64,000 bases of DNA from an uncultured Cohaesibacter sp. (GTDB taxonomy: Bacteria > Pseudomonadota > Alphaproteobacteria > Rhizobiales > Cohaesibacteraceae), in the NCBI RefSeq assembly GCF_963666525.1, contig NZ_OY762905.1, forward strand, positions 3,327,501 through 3,391,500, written 5' to 3'. Numbering within the stretch: position 1 is the stretch's first letter; every line of letters begins with the position of its first letter. The position numbers and the translations under genes are program-made. The notes below the pieces were generated by a model. It ran no database searches and was not told the origin of the DNA. It worked only from the letters and a program-made list of their open reading frames with translations. Of this stretch, positions 23,087 through 35,700 are shown piece after piece.

Positions 23087-24844
23087 ATGACACATCAAGA
23101 TACGCATTTGCTAGAAAAACTCGCCCTTGCCATCGGGGAGACTCAGACCAACGCCATCCAGTCCTTCATTCCTGAAGAAGCTCCGTTCGATGTTGAACAA
23201 CGCCAATGGCTCAATGGTCTGTTCACCGGCCTTTACGCCTTTACCCGCGCGGCCAGCGACAAGGGCACCAAACCGGAAGTGGGGACGGCTCTGACAGTCC
23301 TGTTCGGCTCGCAGTCGGGTACAGCGGAATCCCTTTCCAAGGACCTGAAGAAGTTTGCCAAGACGCAGGGTTTTGACGCCACCGTGGCAGAGCTGGACAG
23401 TGTTGATCCTGCTGATCTTGCAAGCATCAATCATCTGCTGATCGTGGCGGCAACTTTCGGAGAAGGAGAGCCGACGGACAATGCGAAAAACTTCTATGCA
23501 AAACTGATGGCGGAAGATGCGGCGGCCCTTCCTGCCAGCCTCAATTTCAGTGTCTGCGGACTGGGAGACAGCAGCTATCCGAATTTCAACAATGTCGCTG
23601 TGGATCTGGATCGTCGTCTGGGCGAACTGGGCGCGACCCGAGCCAGCGATCTGGTCAAGTGCGACGTCGCCTATGACGACGATTACGCCAGCTGGAAAGC
23701 CGAAGTTTTCAAGGCACCATCTTTTGCATCGGCAGCGGGCAGCGCTCAGGCACCAGAGCCGGAAGAGGCCGGGCCGAAGTTCGATAAGAACCATCCGTTT
23801 CTGGCCACCTTGCTGGCGTCCGACTGTCTTAACGAAGAGGGCTCAGCGAAGGTCGTCAATCATGTCGAGATTTCCCTTGCGGGCGGCGGCGAAGATCTTG
23901 CTTACAGCGTGGGCGATTCCCTTGGAGTCTGGCCGGTCAATGATGCAGCGCTCGTCAGCGAGATCCTGAAGGTCGCCGGCTTTACCGGCAAGGAGACCGT
24001 GGAGCTCAAAGGCGGCTCCTGCAAATTGCGTAGCGCCTTGCTGACCAAACTCGATATCGTGACCGCCATTCCATCGACCCTGGAGACGTGGAAGGTCGAG
24101 CTTCCCTTTGCCGATGCTCATATCTTTGATCTCATCCAGCATGGCATTGCAGATTTCACGCCACAAAAGCTGGTTGACGGAATGCGTCCCTTGCAGCCGC
24201 GTCTCTATTCCATCGCTTCAAGTCCGAAGAAGCATCCGGGCGAGGTCCATTTGACCGTGGGAGAGGTGCATTATGAAATGGGCAACCGTGCGCGGCAAGG
24301 CGTGGCTTCCCTGTTCCTCGGAAAGCGACTGCCAGAGGGCGGTAGCCTGGGTGTTTATATTCAGAGATCCAGCCACTTCCATTTGCCGCAGGATGACACG
24401 ACGCCCGTCATCATGATCGGGCCGGGGACAGGTATCGCGCCATTTCATGCTTTCCTGGAAGAGCGGGAAATGCGTAAGGCAACAGGCAAGAACTGGCTCT
24501 TCTTCGGCGATCAGCACGAAAAAACCGACTACCTCTACAGGGATGAACTGAACAACTGGAAAGAAACCGGTCTGCTGACAAACCTGAGCCTCGCCTGGTC
24601 CAGAGATGGGGCGGAGAAGGTGTACGTTCAGCACCTGATTGAAAGAGACGGGGCGCAGTTCTTTGAATGGCTGCAACAAGGGGCCGCAATCTACATCTGC
24701 GGCGATGCCAGCCGCATGGCTGCTGATGTTGACAAGGCAATCCGCAAAGTTGTCGCCGTTCATGGTGGGCTGGATGGCGCAGGCGTTGATGCCTATATGA
24801 CATCGCTCGCTCATGACCACCGATACCAGCGCGACGTCTATTGA
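23087..24844 (+). CDS. CysJ-like diflavin reductase (FMN-FAD-NADPH)
   Basis: A 585-aa cytoplasmic diflavin reductase of the sulfite reductase flavoprotein/CPR family. An N-terminal ~65-residue extension precedes the flavodoxin domain (phosphate loop FGSQSGTAES, 73-82; VCGLGDSSYPNFN). The FAD domain has RLYSIASSP (~372), and the NADPH domain has GPGTGIAPFHAFLEER (~445) and ICGDASRMAADV, ending in a C-terminal aromatic (RDVY-COOH) as is usual to stack on FAD. It follows nirA by 32 bp, so it is proposed to deliver NADPH electrons to NirA, either directly or through ferredoxin; a role with sulfite reductase encoded elsewhere cannot be excluded. Confidence 0.88.
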   Translation: MTHQDTHLLEKLALAIGETQTNAIQSFIPEEAPFDVEQRQWLNGLFTGLYAFTRAASDKGTKPEVGTALTVLFGSQSGTAESLSKDLKKFAKTQGFDATVAELDSVDPADLASINHLLIVAATFGEGEPTDNAKNFYAKLMAEDAAALPASLNFSVCGLGDSSYPNFNNVAVDLDRRLGELGATRASDLVKCDVAYDDDYASWKAEVFKAPSFASAAGSAQAPEPEEAGPKFDKNHPFLATLLASDCLNEEGSAKVVNHVEISLAGGGEDLAYSVGDSLGVWPVNDAALVSEILKVAGFTGKETVELKGGSCKLRSALLTKLDIVTAIPSTLETWKVELPFADAHIFDLIQHGIADFTPQKLVDGMRPLQPRLYSIASSPKKHPGEVHLTVGEVHYEMGNRARQGVASLFLGKRLPEGGSLGVYIQRSSHFHLPQDDTTPVIMIGPGTGIAPFHAFLEEREMRKATGKNWLFFGDQHEKTDYLYRDELNNWKETGLLTNLSLAWSRDGAEKVYVQHLIERDGAQFFEWLQQGAAIYICGDASRMAADVDKAIRKVVAVHGGLDGAGVDAYMTSLAHDHRYQRDVY

Positions 24845-25387
24845 GGAGAGTGTCGTGTCAGCATCGCGCCATTCCGGCCTCGAATTTAGTAAAGGGGCGC
24901 GATTGAAGATCGCGAGACCGGGATGATCGCTGTCCATTTGAAGCTGCTCTTCGATACCTATCAATAAATTGAGGGGCGTAAGAGCAGACAAGTCCGAAAG
25001 ACTGGTTCCGGATGAACAGTTTCGGTTCCCGCTGGAGGAAAATGAGAAAGAGAGCAATCGCCCGAGCGGCATAGGACGGAAACTGCGCACTGAAGATAGC
25101 ATGGAATTGCGTAGTCGATGTTGGGTACTATGTAATCAGCATTTGCCAGCTGGGCGAGCTTTGCCCCTCGCAGACCATGGGTTAAGATATGGCAATGCTT
25201 CTGAGCATCCCAACGCCCTTTGGCCCGAACTTTGGAATACTGTCAGACCCGCAGGAATTGGTGGAGTCTGTGTTTCGTGACTGGGCAACCCGTTCAAATG
25301 CAGCAGGCAGATGAACAAGAAAACAGAAGCACCTGGCAGATAGACCCGCATACTGTGACTTCTCATGAGCTTAAGAAAGGAAAGCAG
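24845..25387. other. Gene-poor stretch after the nitrogen island
   Basis: 543 bases without a convincing gene. Short frames here (for example 24969-25280) show no family resemblance or good start signals. An ATCGCGCC/GGCGCGAT pairing lies about 20 nt after the diflavin reductase stop, but no T-tract follows. A good ribosome site (AGGAAAG) at the right end belongs to the RidA gene. Nothing else is recognised. Confidence 0.5.
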
Positions 25388-25783
25388 ATGACAAAAGACA
25401 GACAACTGATTTCCAACGGAAACCCGATGGAAGCCATTGTGGGCTTCAGCCGCGCAGTGCGTGTTGGAAATTTCATCGCTGTCGGCGGCACCGCCCCCGT
25501 TGGAGCTGATGGCAAGACTGTGGGCATTGGAGATGTCTATGCCCAGACCTGCCAGTGTTTTGAAATCATCAAAGCCGCATTGGAACAGGCAGGATCCGGT
25601 CTTGAGGATATCGTCAGAACGAGGGTAATCCTGACCGATATCGACAATTGGAAACCGGCCATCGAGGCAAGAAAGCGATATTGCCTCGAGGCGCGACCGG
25701 TTGACACGATCATGGCCATCAATCGTTTCGTCAATCCGGAATGGCTCGTGGAAATCGAAGTCGATGCGGTCATTGCCAAGTAA
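25388..25783 (+). CDS. RidA/YjgF/YER057c/UK114 family protein
   Basis: A 131-aa trimeric enamine/imine deaminase-like protein. Family landmarks: GFSRAVRVGNFIAVGGTAPV near 20-40, a QTCQCFEIIKAALEQAGSGLEDIVRTRVILTD core with the conserved Arg that binds the substrate carboxylate, and a C-terminal VEIEVDAVIAK. It differs from RidA itself (no exact PxxRxxYSQA start), so it belongs to a Rid subgroup whose substrate is unknown. The ATG at 25388 follows AGGAAAG. It stands alone between two noncoding stretches, so no operon partner hints at its role. Confidence 0.88.
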   Translation: MTKDRQLISNGNPMEAIVGFSRAVRVGNFIAVGGTAPVGADGKTVGIGDVYAQTCQCFEIIKAALEQAGSGLEDIVRTRVILTDIDNWKPAIEARKRYCLEARPVDTIMAINRFVNPEWLVEIEVDAVIAK

Positions 25784-26427
25784 ACGGCAACCGAGAACCT
25801 TGATGGCGCGGGAACAACCTCCGGTTTCTGCCTGTTTATAGCGCGAGCTTTTGCTCGATCATTGGAATAGGGTCCGCCCTAAACATAGGCCAAGACGCTT
25901 TCTTCAGGGCCTTATGGATCGTATTGACCTGCGCGAAGCCTTAGTGCCGCTTGTCAAGCGCGTCATTACAGCCATCTCATTCTGGCCAATCGATCGAATG
26001 CCCGCTTTGGCTGGCAACCTCTGAGATCTCTCATCTGCGGAAAATATCAGCGGCTCCCTTCGTGGTTCCTAGTGATCCTCTGTGCGGCACTTAGCACTTG
26101 ATGGGTGGTCAGGGTGCCTTTTGATCGGGGCTCCGGTTCTTTCTGTTCAAAGGGCAGAACGCTGAGGCGGGGCAGGACCTTGACAAGCCAGTACAACCAA
26201 AAGCAGAAAAAACTCTCTCCGAATATATCAGAGAGATTATGTGTGGCGGTACCTTTTGCACTTCATGGTCTTTGTATTATGCAAGTATATTGGATTGAAT
26301 TTCTTCGGATACACTTTGGATAAAGCCTGAAATTGGATGCTTAACGGTTTGGAAACCACAATTTATAACGTGAATTTCAGGTTTTTGACGCATTGTTTCA
26401 TCAACTGGTGAAACACAAGGCAGGTAC
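25784..26427. other. Noncoding stretch, AT-rich towards the right end
   Basis: 644 bases between the RidA gene and a diguanylate cyclase. The right third (26190-26400) is clearly richer in A/T than its surroundings and holds a small CTCTCT/AGAGAG inverted repeat (26212-26234). It probably carries the promoter of the diguanylate cyclase gene. Short frames here have no protein-like features. Confidence 0.45.
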
Positions 26428-27954
26428 ATGAGTTTCAAAACGGGCAGTATAAAAGTCAACTATGGCGTCGTGATCGTCCTTGCGTGCCTTGGTGTCTTCA
26501 TGGCCCTTGCCTTCTCCAACTACTATCTTCTCAAGCGTTCTGGCGAAATCGCTGACGAAGTCCGCCACAAGCAAGAGCGCCAGCTGGTCGAGCATGAGCT
26601 TAACAATGAGCTTCTTATGTTTGCACATGCCCAATCCCAGATTTCCGATTGGGATGATGCCTATGAAGCGTTGTCTGGCCCGCTTGATGAAACGTTCATT
26701 TTGGAGAACATCACCGACTGGCTATGGTATGATTTCGGGCTGCTGATGACCTTTGTTGTCGCGCCGGACAATACGACCACTGTGGCCGTTTTGAAGGACA
26801 CGCGCCTCAAGGCGGGGCAGGGCGAAGGCATCATCGCCGACAATGCCGATCTGGTTGAAGAGGCACGCAAGAAATTCAGCGACGAATTCACGACCCGGAA
26901 GCCAAGGGCGGCAGCCTTGCTGAGAACAGACAAGCTGATGGGCATTGAAGAGGGGCGCTTTGCCTGGTCAATCCGCGAAATCAACGGGCATCTGGCCTTC
27001 ACCTACGCACAGGCGATTGCGCCGGAAGTGGCGGTTGAGAGGGAAGACCTGCACCCGAACATCCTCTTCACGATCAGGGCGATCGACAAGGACTATCTTG
27101 AACACGCCAGTGAAAAGCTCAATCTCAAGGACTTCCACTTTGCCTTTCTGAAAGAACCGGTCAGTACGCGCGGCTCACTGCCGATCGTGACCTTGCCGGA
27201 TGGACGGATTGTCCATGCGCGCTGGACGCCGGAAAACCCTTCCCAGACAATCTGGGACCAGACCATGCCGGTATTGGCAGCCCCCTTCATCGTTGCCGCC
27301 ATCATCCTTTTGCTGATTGCCCTGCGCTTCAGCCATGTCTTGCATGCGCTGCAGAAAAGCGAGGAGCAGAACCGCTTTCTCGCCCTGCATGATGCGCTCA
27401 CCGGACTGCCGAACCGGCTGTTTTTCGACAAGGAACTGGAATCCGCCATCGTGCACAAGAAGCACGCACACTGCGCCATCCTCTGTCTCGATTTGGATCG
27501 GTTCAAGGCGGTCAATGACAACTTTGGCCATGAAGCCGGCGATGAAGTGCTGGCCGTTGTATCCTCGCGTATCGCCGAGCGGTTGGGCAAATCCGGTATC
27601 GTCTCGCGCGTCGGGGGGGATGAATTCAACATCCTGATCTACGGACGCAAGGAAAAGGATGAACTGCGCAGCCTGTGTGAAGAGCTGATTGCCGATGTCT
27701 GCTCTCCTATCCTGGTGACCGGAGGTGTGGCCGAGGTTGGAGCTTCGATCGGGGTTTCCCTGTGGCCGGAAGACGCCAGAACTGTCAAATCCGCGTTGCG
27801 CGGGGCCGACGAGGCGCTCTATCTGTCCAAGGAAAAGGGCCGTGGATGCGTGTCCTTCGCCGGGCAGCTTCGCAGCAAGGGGGCCGAAGGCCGCATTGCG
27901 AGCACAGAAGAAGGGCTTGAGCAGTTGAAGTCAATTCTGGCAAAAGCCGGTTAA
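26428..27954 (+). CDS. Membrane diguanylate cyclase with periplasmic CHASE4-like sensor
   Basis: Makes cyclic di-GMP from two GTP. The 508-aa protein has a first membrane helix at ~12-34 and a periplasmic domain of ~250 residues beginning with a Trp-Asp-Asp segment (QISDWDDAYEAL) typical of CHASE4. A second helix follows at ~285-305 (AAPFIVAAIILLLIALRF) and a C-terminal GGDEF domain from ~325. Active-site signatures are present: HDALTGLPNRLFF, LDLDRFKAVNDNFGHEAGDEV and the GGDEF sequence in RVGGDEFNIL. No EAL domain follows. Its stop is 5 bp from the convergent ArsC/Spx-like gene. The ligand of the sensor domain is not known. Confidence 0.9.
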   Translation: MSFKTGSIKVNYGVVIVLACLGVFMALAFSNYYLLKRSGEIADEVRHKQERQLVEHELNNELLMFAHAQSQISDWDDAYEALSGPLDETFILENITDWLWYDFGLLMTFVVAPDNTTTVAVLKDTRLKAGQGEGIIADNADLVEEARKKFSDEFTTRKPRAAALLRTDKLMGIEEGRFAWSIREINGHLAFTYAQAIAPEVAVEREDLHPNILFTIRAIDKDYLEHASEKLNLKDFHFAFLKEPVSTRGSLPIVTLPDGRIVHARWTPENPSQTIWDQTMPVLAAPFIVAAIILLLIALRFSHVLHALQKSEEQNRFLALHDALTGLPNRLFFDKELESAIVHKKHAHCAILCLDLDRFKAVNDNFGHEAGDEVLAVVSSRIAERLGKSGIVSRVGGDEFNILIYGRKEKDELRSLCEELIADVCSPILVTGGVAEVGASIGVSLWPEDARTVKSALRGADEALYLSKEKGRGCVSFAGQLRSKGAEGRIASTEEGLEQLKSILAKAG

Positions 27955-27959
27955 CGGCG

Positions 27960-28301
27960 TCAGCCCAGAAGAGTTGCTTGCTGGGCACTGCCAAATCCCA
28001 CGACAATATCATCGCCCGCCTCGGTGACGGGGCGCTTGATGAGGGTCGGATTGGCAAGCATCAGGGCACGGGCCTTGTCCCCTTCGATGTCCAGCTTGTC
28101 GCTATCGGCAAGGGCTCGCCAGGTTGTCGATTTTCGATTGAGCAGCAACTCCCAGTCGACCTTGTCGAGCCAGCGATCCAGAACTTCAGCTCCGAAGGCA
28201 TCGCCGCGCAAATCCACAAAGGTCACAGGCCTGTCTGCCTGCTCCAGTGTCTTGAGAGCCTTGCGGCAGGTATCGCAGCTTTTGATGCCGAAGAGTTTCA
28301 T
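27960..28301 (-). CDS. ArsC/Spx-like thioredoxin-fold protein
   Basis: A 113-aa member of the ArsC/Spx/MgsR superfamily. It begins MKLFGIKSCDTCRKAL with a Cys-x-x-Cys at the redox position and has the family's central LLNRKSTTWR and a NPTLIKRPV motif before the C-terminus. The Arg triad of true arsenate reductase is only partly visible, so a thiol-redox or YffB-like role is more likely than arsenate reduction. An AAGGA lies ~10 nt before the ATG at 28301; an ATG seven codons upstream is possible. A different ArsC-family gene lies at 49904-50248. Confidence 0.82.
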   Translation of the reverse strand: MKLFGIKSCDTCRKALKTLEQADRPVTFVDLRGDAFGAEVLDRWLDKVDWELLLNRKSTTWRALADSDKLDIEGDKARALMLANPTLIKRPVTEAGDDIVVGFGSAQQATLLG

Positions 28302-28508
28302 GCCCACTATCCTTGCTGACATATGGTAGCTGAAGGAGATCTGATCGGGGAATCGATCACCCTGTCGCGCTGAGCCTAGAGCAAACGGCCGGATGAGGAA
28401 ATGTCTTTTCACCAAGACCCCGTAAGAGGGCATGAAGTACAGCCGGAAGGGGAGGAAAGGGCGGAAGGACGGCCCCGAAGGGCGCGTCCCGGCTCCACTC
28501 TTGCGGGA

Positions 28509-29189
28509 CTATTTCTCAATGCCCATATGGGCTTCCTTGCCCCATACCTGTTCGATGCGGGCATCCCGCCCGCAGGCAAAGCGATAATAGGTATAGCGCA
28601 CGGGATTCTTGGCGTAGTAGTTCTGATGATAATCCTCAGCCGCAAAGAATGGTCCGGCGGGCGCAATTTCCGTTGCAATCGGGGCAGAGAGCTTGCCGCT
28701 GGCTTCCAGAGCCGCCTTCGAGGCCTTGGCGATCTGCTCCTGTTCTTCATTCAACGTGTAGATTGCCGTTGTGTAGCTGTGTCCCCGGTCGCAGAACTGG
28801 CCGTCCTTGTCTGTCGGGTCAATCGACCGCCAGAAAATGTCGAGCAGCGAATTGTAGCTGATCTTGCTGCTGTCATAGGAAATCTTGACCACTTCCCGGT
28901 GTCCGGCGGCCGAGTGGTTCTTGTAGGTGACATTCTCCGTGCTGCTACCGCCTGAATAGCCGGATATTGTTTCCACGACGCCCGGAACATGGTCGAAATC
29001 GCTTTCCACACACCAGAAGCAGCCACCGGCAAAGATCGCAGTCTTCAGCGTCTGTTGCGCGTTGGCCGGGGGCGTCGTCATGGCGAGGGAAATGGGTGCC
29101 AGGCAAAGGGCCCAAAAGGCGAGGGCCAGAAGCGGCGTTGCAAGAAACTGCGTGACAAGGGGCAAACGTCTGGAGCGAGCGATGGGCAT
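28509..29189 (-). CDS. msrA: Exported peptide-methionine (S)-S-oxide reductase
   Basis: Repairs oxidised methionine (S-sulfoxide) in proteins. The 226-aa sequence has an N-terminal signal or anchor of ~45 residues (hydrophobic FLATPLLALAFWALCLAPISLA, probable cut after ANA), so it should act in the periplasm. The catalytic motif is GCFWC at 56-60, followed by the family's GVVETISGYSGG and EDYHQNYY. A further Cys in ACGRDARI near the C-terminus may be the resolving residue. GGAGG precedes the ATG at good spacing. No msrB is adjacent. Confidence 0.93.
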   Translation of the reverse strand: MPIARSRRLPLVTQFLATPLLALAFWALCLAPISLAMTTPPANAQQTLKTAIFAGGCFWCVESDFDHVPGVVETISGYSGGSSTENVTYKNHSAAGHREVVKISYDSSKISYNSLLDIFWRSIDPTDKDGQFCDRGHSYTTAIYTLNEEQEQIAKASKAALEASGKLSAPIATEIAPAGPFFAAEDYHQNYYAKNPVRYTYYRFACGRDARIEQVWGKEAHMGIEK

Positions 29190-29388
29190 GATATCCTCCC
29201 GATCATGGAACCTGTGGCCCGCATGCAGGCGCTGTCTTGAAGACCTCCATCGGGCAGAAGGTCACTGTGGCGGCACATTGTGGCGTAGTTTCGTCAGGAA
29301 ACGTGAGATCACGCCGGTTTGAGAAGACGTGATGGACGCCGGAGCATTCTTCTCCGGGCAGGCTGCCAGCGAGTGAGGCAGAGAGGGG

Positions 29389-30537
29389 TCAGGCTGCCCT
29401 GTCGGTGCACACCAGTTCCACCCGGTTGCGCCCTTTTTCCTTGGCCTGATAGAGCTTCTGATCCGCAGCATTGATCAGCTGTTGCAGTGTGCCATCGGCA
29501 TCACTGGCAACGGCAGCCCCGATGCTGGCACTGACATGGATCTTCTGGTCCCTGACGATAATGGGTTCATGGCAAATCGCATGGCGGATGCGTTCACACA
29601 TGATGTTGGCTTCCTGCAGGCCGGCCCTTGGCAAAAGAGCGATGAACTCTTCGCCACCATAACGGGCCAGAACGTCATCCGGACGCAGGCAATTCTTGAT
29701 CCGCAGGGCGATGACCTGCAATACCACATCCCCGGCAACATGGCCGAAGCTGTCGTTGACTTGCTTGAAATGGTCGAGATCAAGAAGCAGCAGGGCGTCT
29801 TCCGTAGCTGGGGCCTCGACAAATTGCATGAAGAAGGATCGCCGGTTGGAAACGCCGGTCAGGTGGTCTGTATGGGCCTGGTGCTGCAGCCTGGTGTGTG
29901 CCCGGTCGGATAGCAAGACCACGGTAAACACCACAAGAATGAAATTCAGCACGATGACGTAATAAAAAACCGTCAGGGGATCAAGGATGAACAGTGGTGG
30001 ATTGAGAAAGCCGGCCGCCGCATTGAGACAGAGCAGTCCGGCAATGCCGCTCACTGCTGCAATCATGTAGCGGGAGCGCAAGGGTTCGCCCTTGTAATCG
30101 GCCACAAACTGGATGGCACTTGCCAGAAAGGCACTTGCTGCAACCAGATTGAATGTGGCTGCACGATAGGCGTTGACCTGTTCGAAATGGGTCATCATCG
30201 CGATGACGATGAGCAGGGTGGTTGGCGCAAAGGCCAACAGGTCGCGTGCATTGACTTCGCGTTTGCTGAGGGTTCTGAAGCCGAGCCAGATGAAGCTGTA
30301 GCCCCACAGGCCACAGACAAGGCTACCCATCTGCCAGATACTCTGCGGGATGCTGGCCCATTCGCCCATGCCGGCCAGCGTCGAGCCAAAGGCCATCAGC
30401 AGAAAGCCGAGGGTCAGGAAGATCAGGGCTGGCAGGTGAGAGGACGTGAACCACAAATAGACAAATGTCGCCGCGCCCACGATATAGGCGGTTTTCTGAA
30501 GCAGGAGGACCGTTGCAAGATCGAGTTCGTTGGGCAT
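29389..30537 (-). CDS. Multi-pass membrane diguanylate cyclase
   Basis: A 382-aa protein with about six or seven membrane helices in the first 215 residues and a GGDEF domain after it (HTDHLTGVSNRRSFF, LDLDHFKQVNDSFGHVAGD, and YGGEEF as the active-site variant GGEEF). The membrane part has no recognised sensor-domain name. It should synthesise c-di-GMP at the inner membrane. There is no EAL or HD-GYP partner next to it. The gene runs towards msrA with 199 bp between, in which an ATCACG/CGTGAT inverted repeat is seen near 29308-29332 without a T-tract. Confidence 0.88.
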   Translation of the reverse strand: MPNELDLATVLLLQKTAYIVGAATFVYLWFTSSHLPALIFLTLGFLLMAFGSTLAGMGEWASIPQSIWQMGSLVCGLWGYSFIWLGFRTLSKREVNARDLLAFAPTTLLIVIAMMTHFEQVNAYRAATFNLVAASAFLASAIQFVADYKGEPLRSRYMIAAVSGIAGLLCLNAAAGFLNPPLFILDPLTVFYYVIVLNFILVVFTVVLLSDRAHTRLQHQAHTDHLTGVSNRRSFFMQFVEAPATEDALLLLDLDHFKQVNDSFGHVAGDVVLQVIALRIKNCLRPDDVLARYGGEEFIALLPRAGLQEANIMCERIRHAICHEPIIVRDQKIHVSASIGAAVASDADGTLQQLINAADQKLYQAKEKGRNRVELVCTDRAA

Positions 30538-30649
30538 TTATTCTCTTGTTTTGATGGCCACGAGACGACGAGGGTGCTGCAGATCAGCTCCAGAATAGTA
30601 ACATTGCAACTATTAACAATCTTTATAGCTGTATAAAATATGAGAAAAA

Positions 30650-32578
<1,929 letters not shown>

Positions 32579-32761
32579 GAAGGCGCTTGGGTGTCTGGTG
32601 AAGGAAGATGGTTAACAAACCGTGTGGAGCGACCCTATCTGATTTGCCGCGCCGAGGTAAACCGATATTCGCACCCGTTTTCGCCGATTGTGCAGAGCTT
32701 CGGAAAGGGTGGCGAAGGGTGGCGGAGATGGTGATGAGGGGACAATGCCCCTCCTGCCCGT

Positions 32762-35700
32762 TCAGTCTTCCAGTGCCCGGACGAGGAACGGCAGACACCG
32801 GTCCATGCGATAGTCGATCGAGGAGTGATTGTCCGGGAATTCTTCGTAGATGTGGTCCACTCCGGCCTTTTCCAGCTTGGCGTGCAGGCGACGCGCGCCA
32901 TAGACCAGATTATACTGGTCCACATAGCCGCATTCGATCCACAACCCCTTGAGGGATTTCAGATTGTCGATCACCTCGGCCCTGTCGGCCAGAACCACCG
33001 GGTCCCACTGCAACCAGTTCTCCCAGCGCGTTTCGATCAGTGAGCAGTCATGCATGGAGACCGGCAGGCGGATGCCGCAGAAGGCGGACGGGTCCGGGTC
33101 ATAGCTTGCCGCCATGGCCAGCGTCATCAGGGCATGAATGTCCTTGCCGTCATATTTCGGCCCATCCTCGAAATCGGTAAGAAAGTCCTCGACGGAATTA
33201 TTCTTGCGGGCCAGGGCGCGCAGCAGGTTCGGCATGTCCGGCAAATAGCACAGCTCGAACGCCATATCGCCAGAAAGGCAGGCTGCGGCCGACCAGAAAT
33301 CTGCGTGCTTCATCGCATGCAGGATCGAGCCATAGCCGCCTGACGATTTGCCAAACAGACCGCGTTTGCCCGCTCCGCCACAGCCGAACTGTGCCTCGAT
33401 GGCCGGGGTCATGTCGGCAATGAGGAAGTCTTCCCAGTTGCCCATGGCCGCCGAATTGACATACTGGTTGCCGCCAAGACGGGTGAAGCAATCGGGAAAG
33501 GCCACCACGGCTGGCGGCATTTCGCCCGAGGCGATCAGCCGGTCCAGGCGTTCAGGCACATTCTCTCCGAAGTTCTTCCAGTTGACATGTGCAGGCCCTC
33601 CTGCGGTAAAGCCGACCAGATCGACCAGCAGCGGCAACCCGGCTCCGTCGTGCCCGTGGGGAACATAGACGATGACCTCCCGGTCGCCCACGTCACCAAG
33701 CAGATTGGCCTCAAGAGCCTTTGAGGAAATGGTGAGTGTGTGCAAGGTCCCCTTGGGGGTTGATGGGTCGCGGCGCATGAGAAAAGGCCTCCGTCTGAAA
33801 TGGCTTTTGAATCTGCCCGAAAGTGGCACATTGCGCCCGCCGATACCAGACCTAACCTTGACCTGCGGCGCCCGGGAGCGGTTGCCCGACAGGCCGTGGG
33901 CGGTTTTCTCCCAATGGTGCGGGTCTCGCATCAGTTGATAGAGAGCGCGCCACGCTGCCGGTGTCATCAGCAACCAGTAAAGGGGCATTTCAAGAACCGA
34001 GAGAAGGCCGAAGCCATAGCGCCGCCACCCCCAGATGGCACCGAGCAGCATCACCGCACCATAGCCCAGAGTGAGATTGATCAGGTTGAAGGCCAAGAGA
34101 ATGAAGAACAGCTCGCCATTGGCGCTGCCGTAGGTAATCAGATCCCAGAGGGTGATGCCGAAGGTGAGGAAATAGAGCGGATGGATGAGGGTGGACAGCA
34201 GCATGCTGCCGATCATGATGTGGAACGAGAGAAAGCGTGACCTGCCAAGTTTGCGATAGAGCTGGCCGGGACGACGCATATGCACGACCCATGTCTGCAT
34301 CCAGCCCTTGAACCAGCGGGTCCGCTGTTTGAGCCAGACCGAATAGGTCTCCGGTGCTTCCTCCCAGGTGTCGCTCGCGATGGTTTCGATGTGGTAGCCG
34401 AAGCGCGACAGGCGCAGGCCCAGATCGGCGTCCTCGGTCACATTGTAGGGATCCCAACCGCCGATCTGCTTGAGCACATGGGTGCGGAAATGATTGGACG
34501 TGCCTCCGAGCGGCACGACCAGACGGTCAAAGGCAAGAAACGGCAGCAGGCCATCAAACAGGGCGGCATATTCGATGGCGAACTGGCGCGTGAGAAAGTT
34601 GCTGCGGGCATTGTCGATGGCCAGCCTCGCCTGAAGGCAGGCCAGCGACGGGTCGCCCTGCATCATGGTGAGGGCAGCAATCTTGAGCTGCTGCGGATCC
34701 GGTCTGTCTTCCGCATCATAGATGACGGTGAGGTCCGATTGCACAAAGGACAGGGCATAGTTGAGCGCCTTGGGCTTTGTCTGCGGCCCTCCTCTTGGCA
34801 CGATGACCAGTTCGATGAAGACAGGCAGGTGGATCTGGTCCAGTGCGCTACGGGTTTCACTGTCCTCTTCTTCCAGCAGCAGGTAGCAGGTCAGTCGGTC
34901 GCGCGGATAGTCGAGCTTGCACAACGCTTCGACCAGATCCGGCACCACGCGCCCCTCATGAAACAGCGGCACCATAACGGCATAACTGGGCCAGTCGGTG
35001 GGTGCGCTGATGCCCTTTGCCGGTGTCAGCAAGGTCTGGAGACGCGTTGCCTGCATGGTCCTGGTATGAGGCAATCGCTTCACGGATATGAAACGCAGTG
35101 CGCTCATCGTCAGAAACACTGCAATGGTCAATAGATTGAGCGCAATGCCGAAGGGAGATAGCAGCAGGGCGCAGCCGATGATCAGCATGAGAACGATGAT
35201 GAGAAAGACGGAATGGCGACCAGCAAATTTCTGGTGGGCCGACAGGTGAGGGTATTTCTGCTGCAACCGGAACACATGCCGTTTCATCACCGTGTCGGTG
35301 GCGGACGCACGCTGCATGGCCCTGAGTTGGGTTGGCGTGGTCAGCCGCACCCGCCGTCGAAGGGCTTCATCCTCGCCGAGCCGCTGGGCCAGTCTGTCCA
35401 GCTCCTCGCCCTGCGGAGCGCAGAGATAGAGCGTATCCGACACAGGAGGCGTGTCATCCAGTCGGGCAAAGGGTTTGACGAGAATCCATGTGAAGGCATC
35501 AAGTTTTTCAATGGGCCAGTTGTCCGGCACAGGGTAGGCTGAAGTCATCGAAGGTCTGGCAACGAAAGGCACTCCCAGAAACCGCGCCGCCATGGCAAAA
35601 TAGAGAGCCTCATCCAGCTTGCCTTCCCGCATCCAGCGTTTGGCCGGATCGTCCCCCTGTCTGGTCGCCTCCAGCAGAAAGGCAGCAAGCGAGGCATCGT

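Noticed and set aside
24969-25280. Short frame after the diflavin reductase
   Set aside because: No ribosome site, no family resemblance and composition unlike the neighbours.
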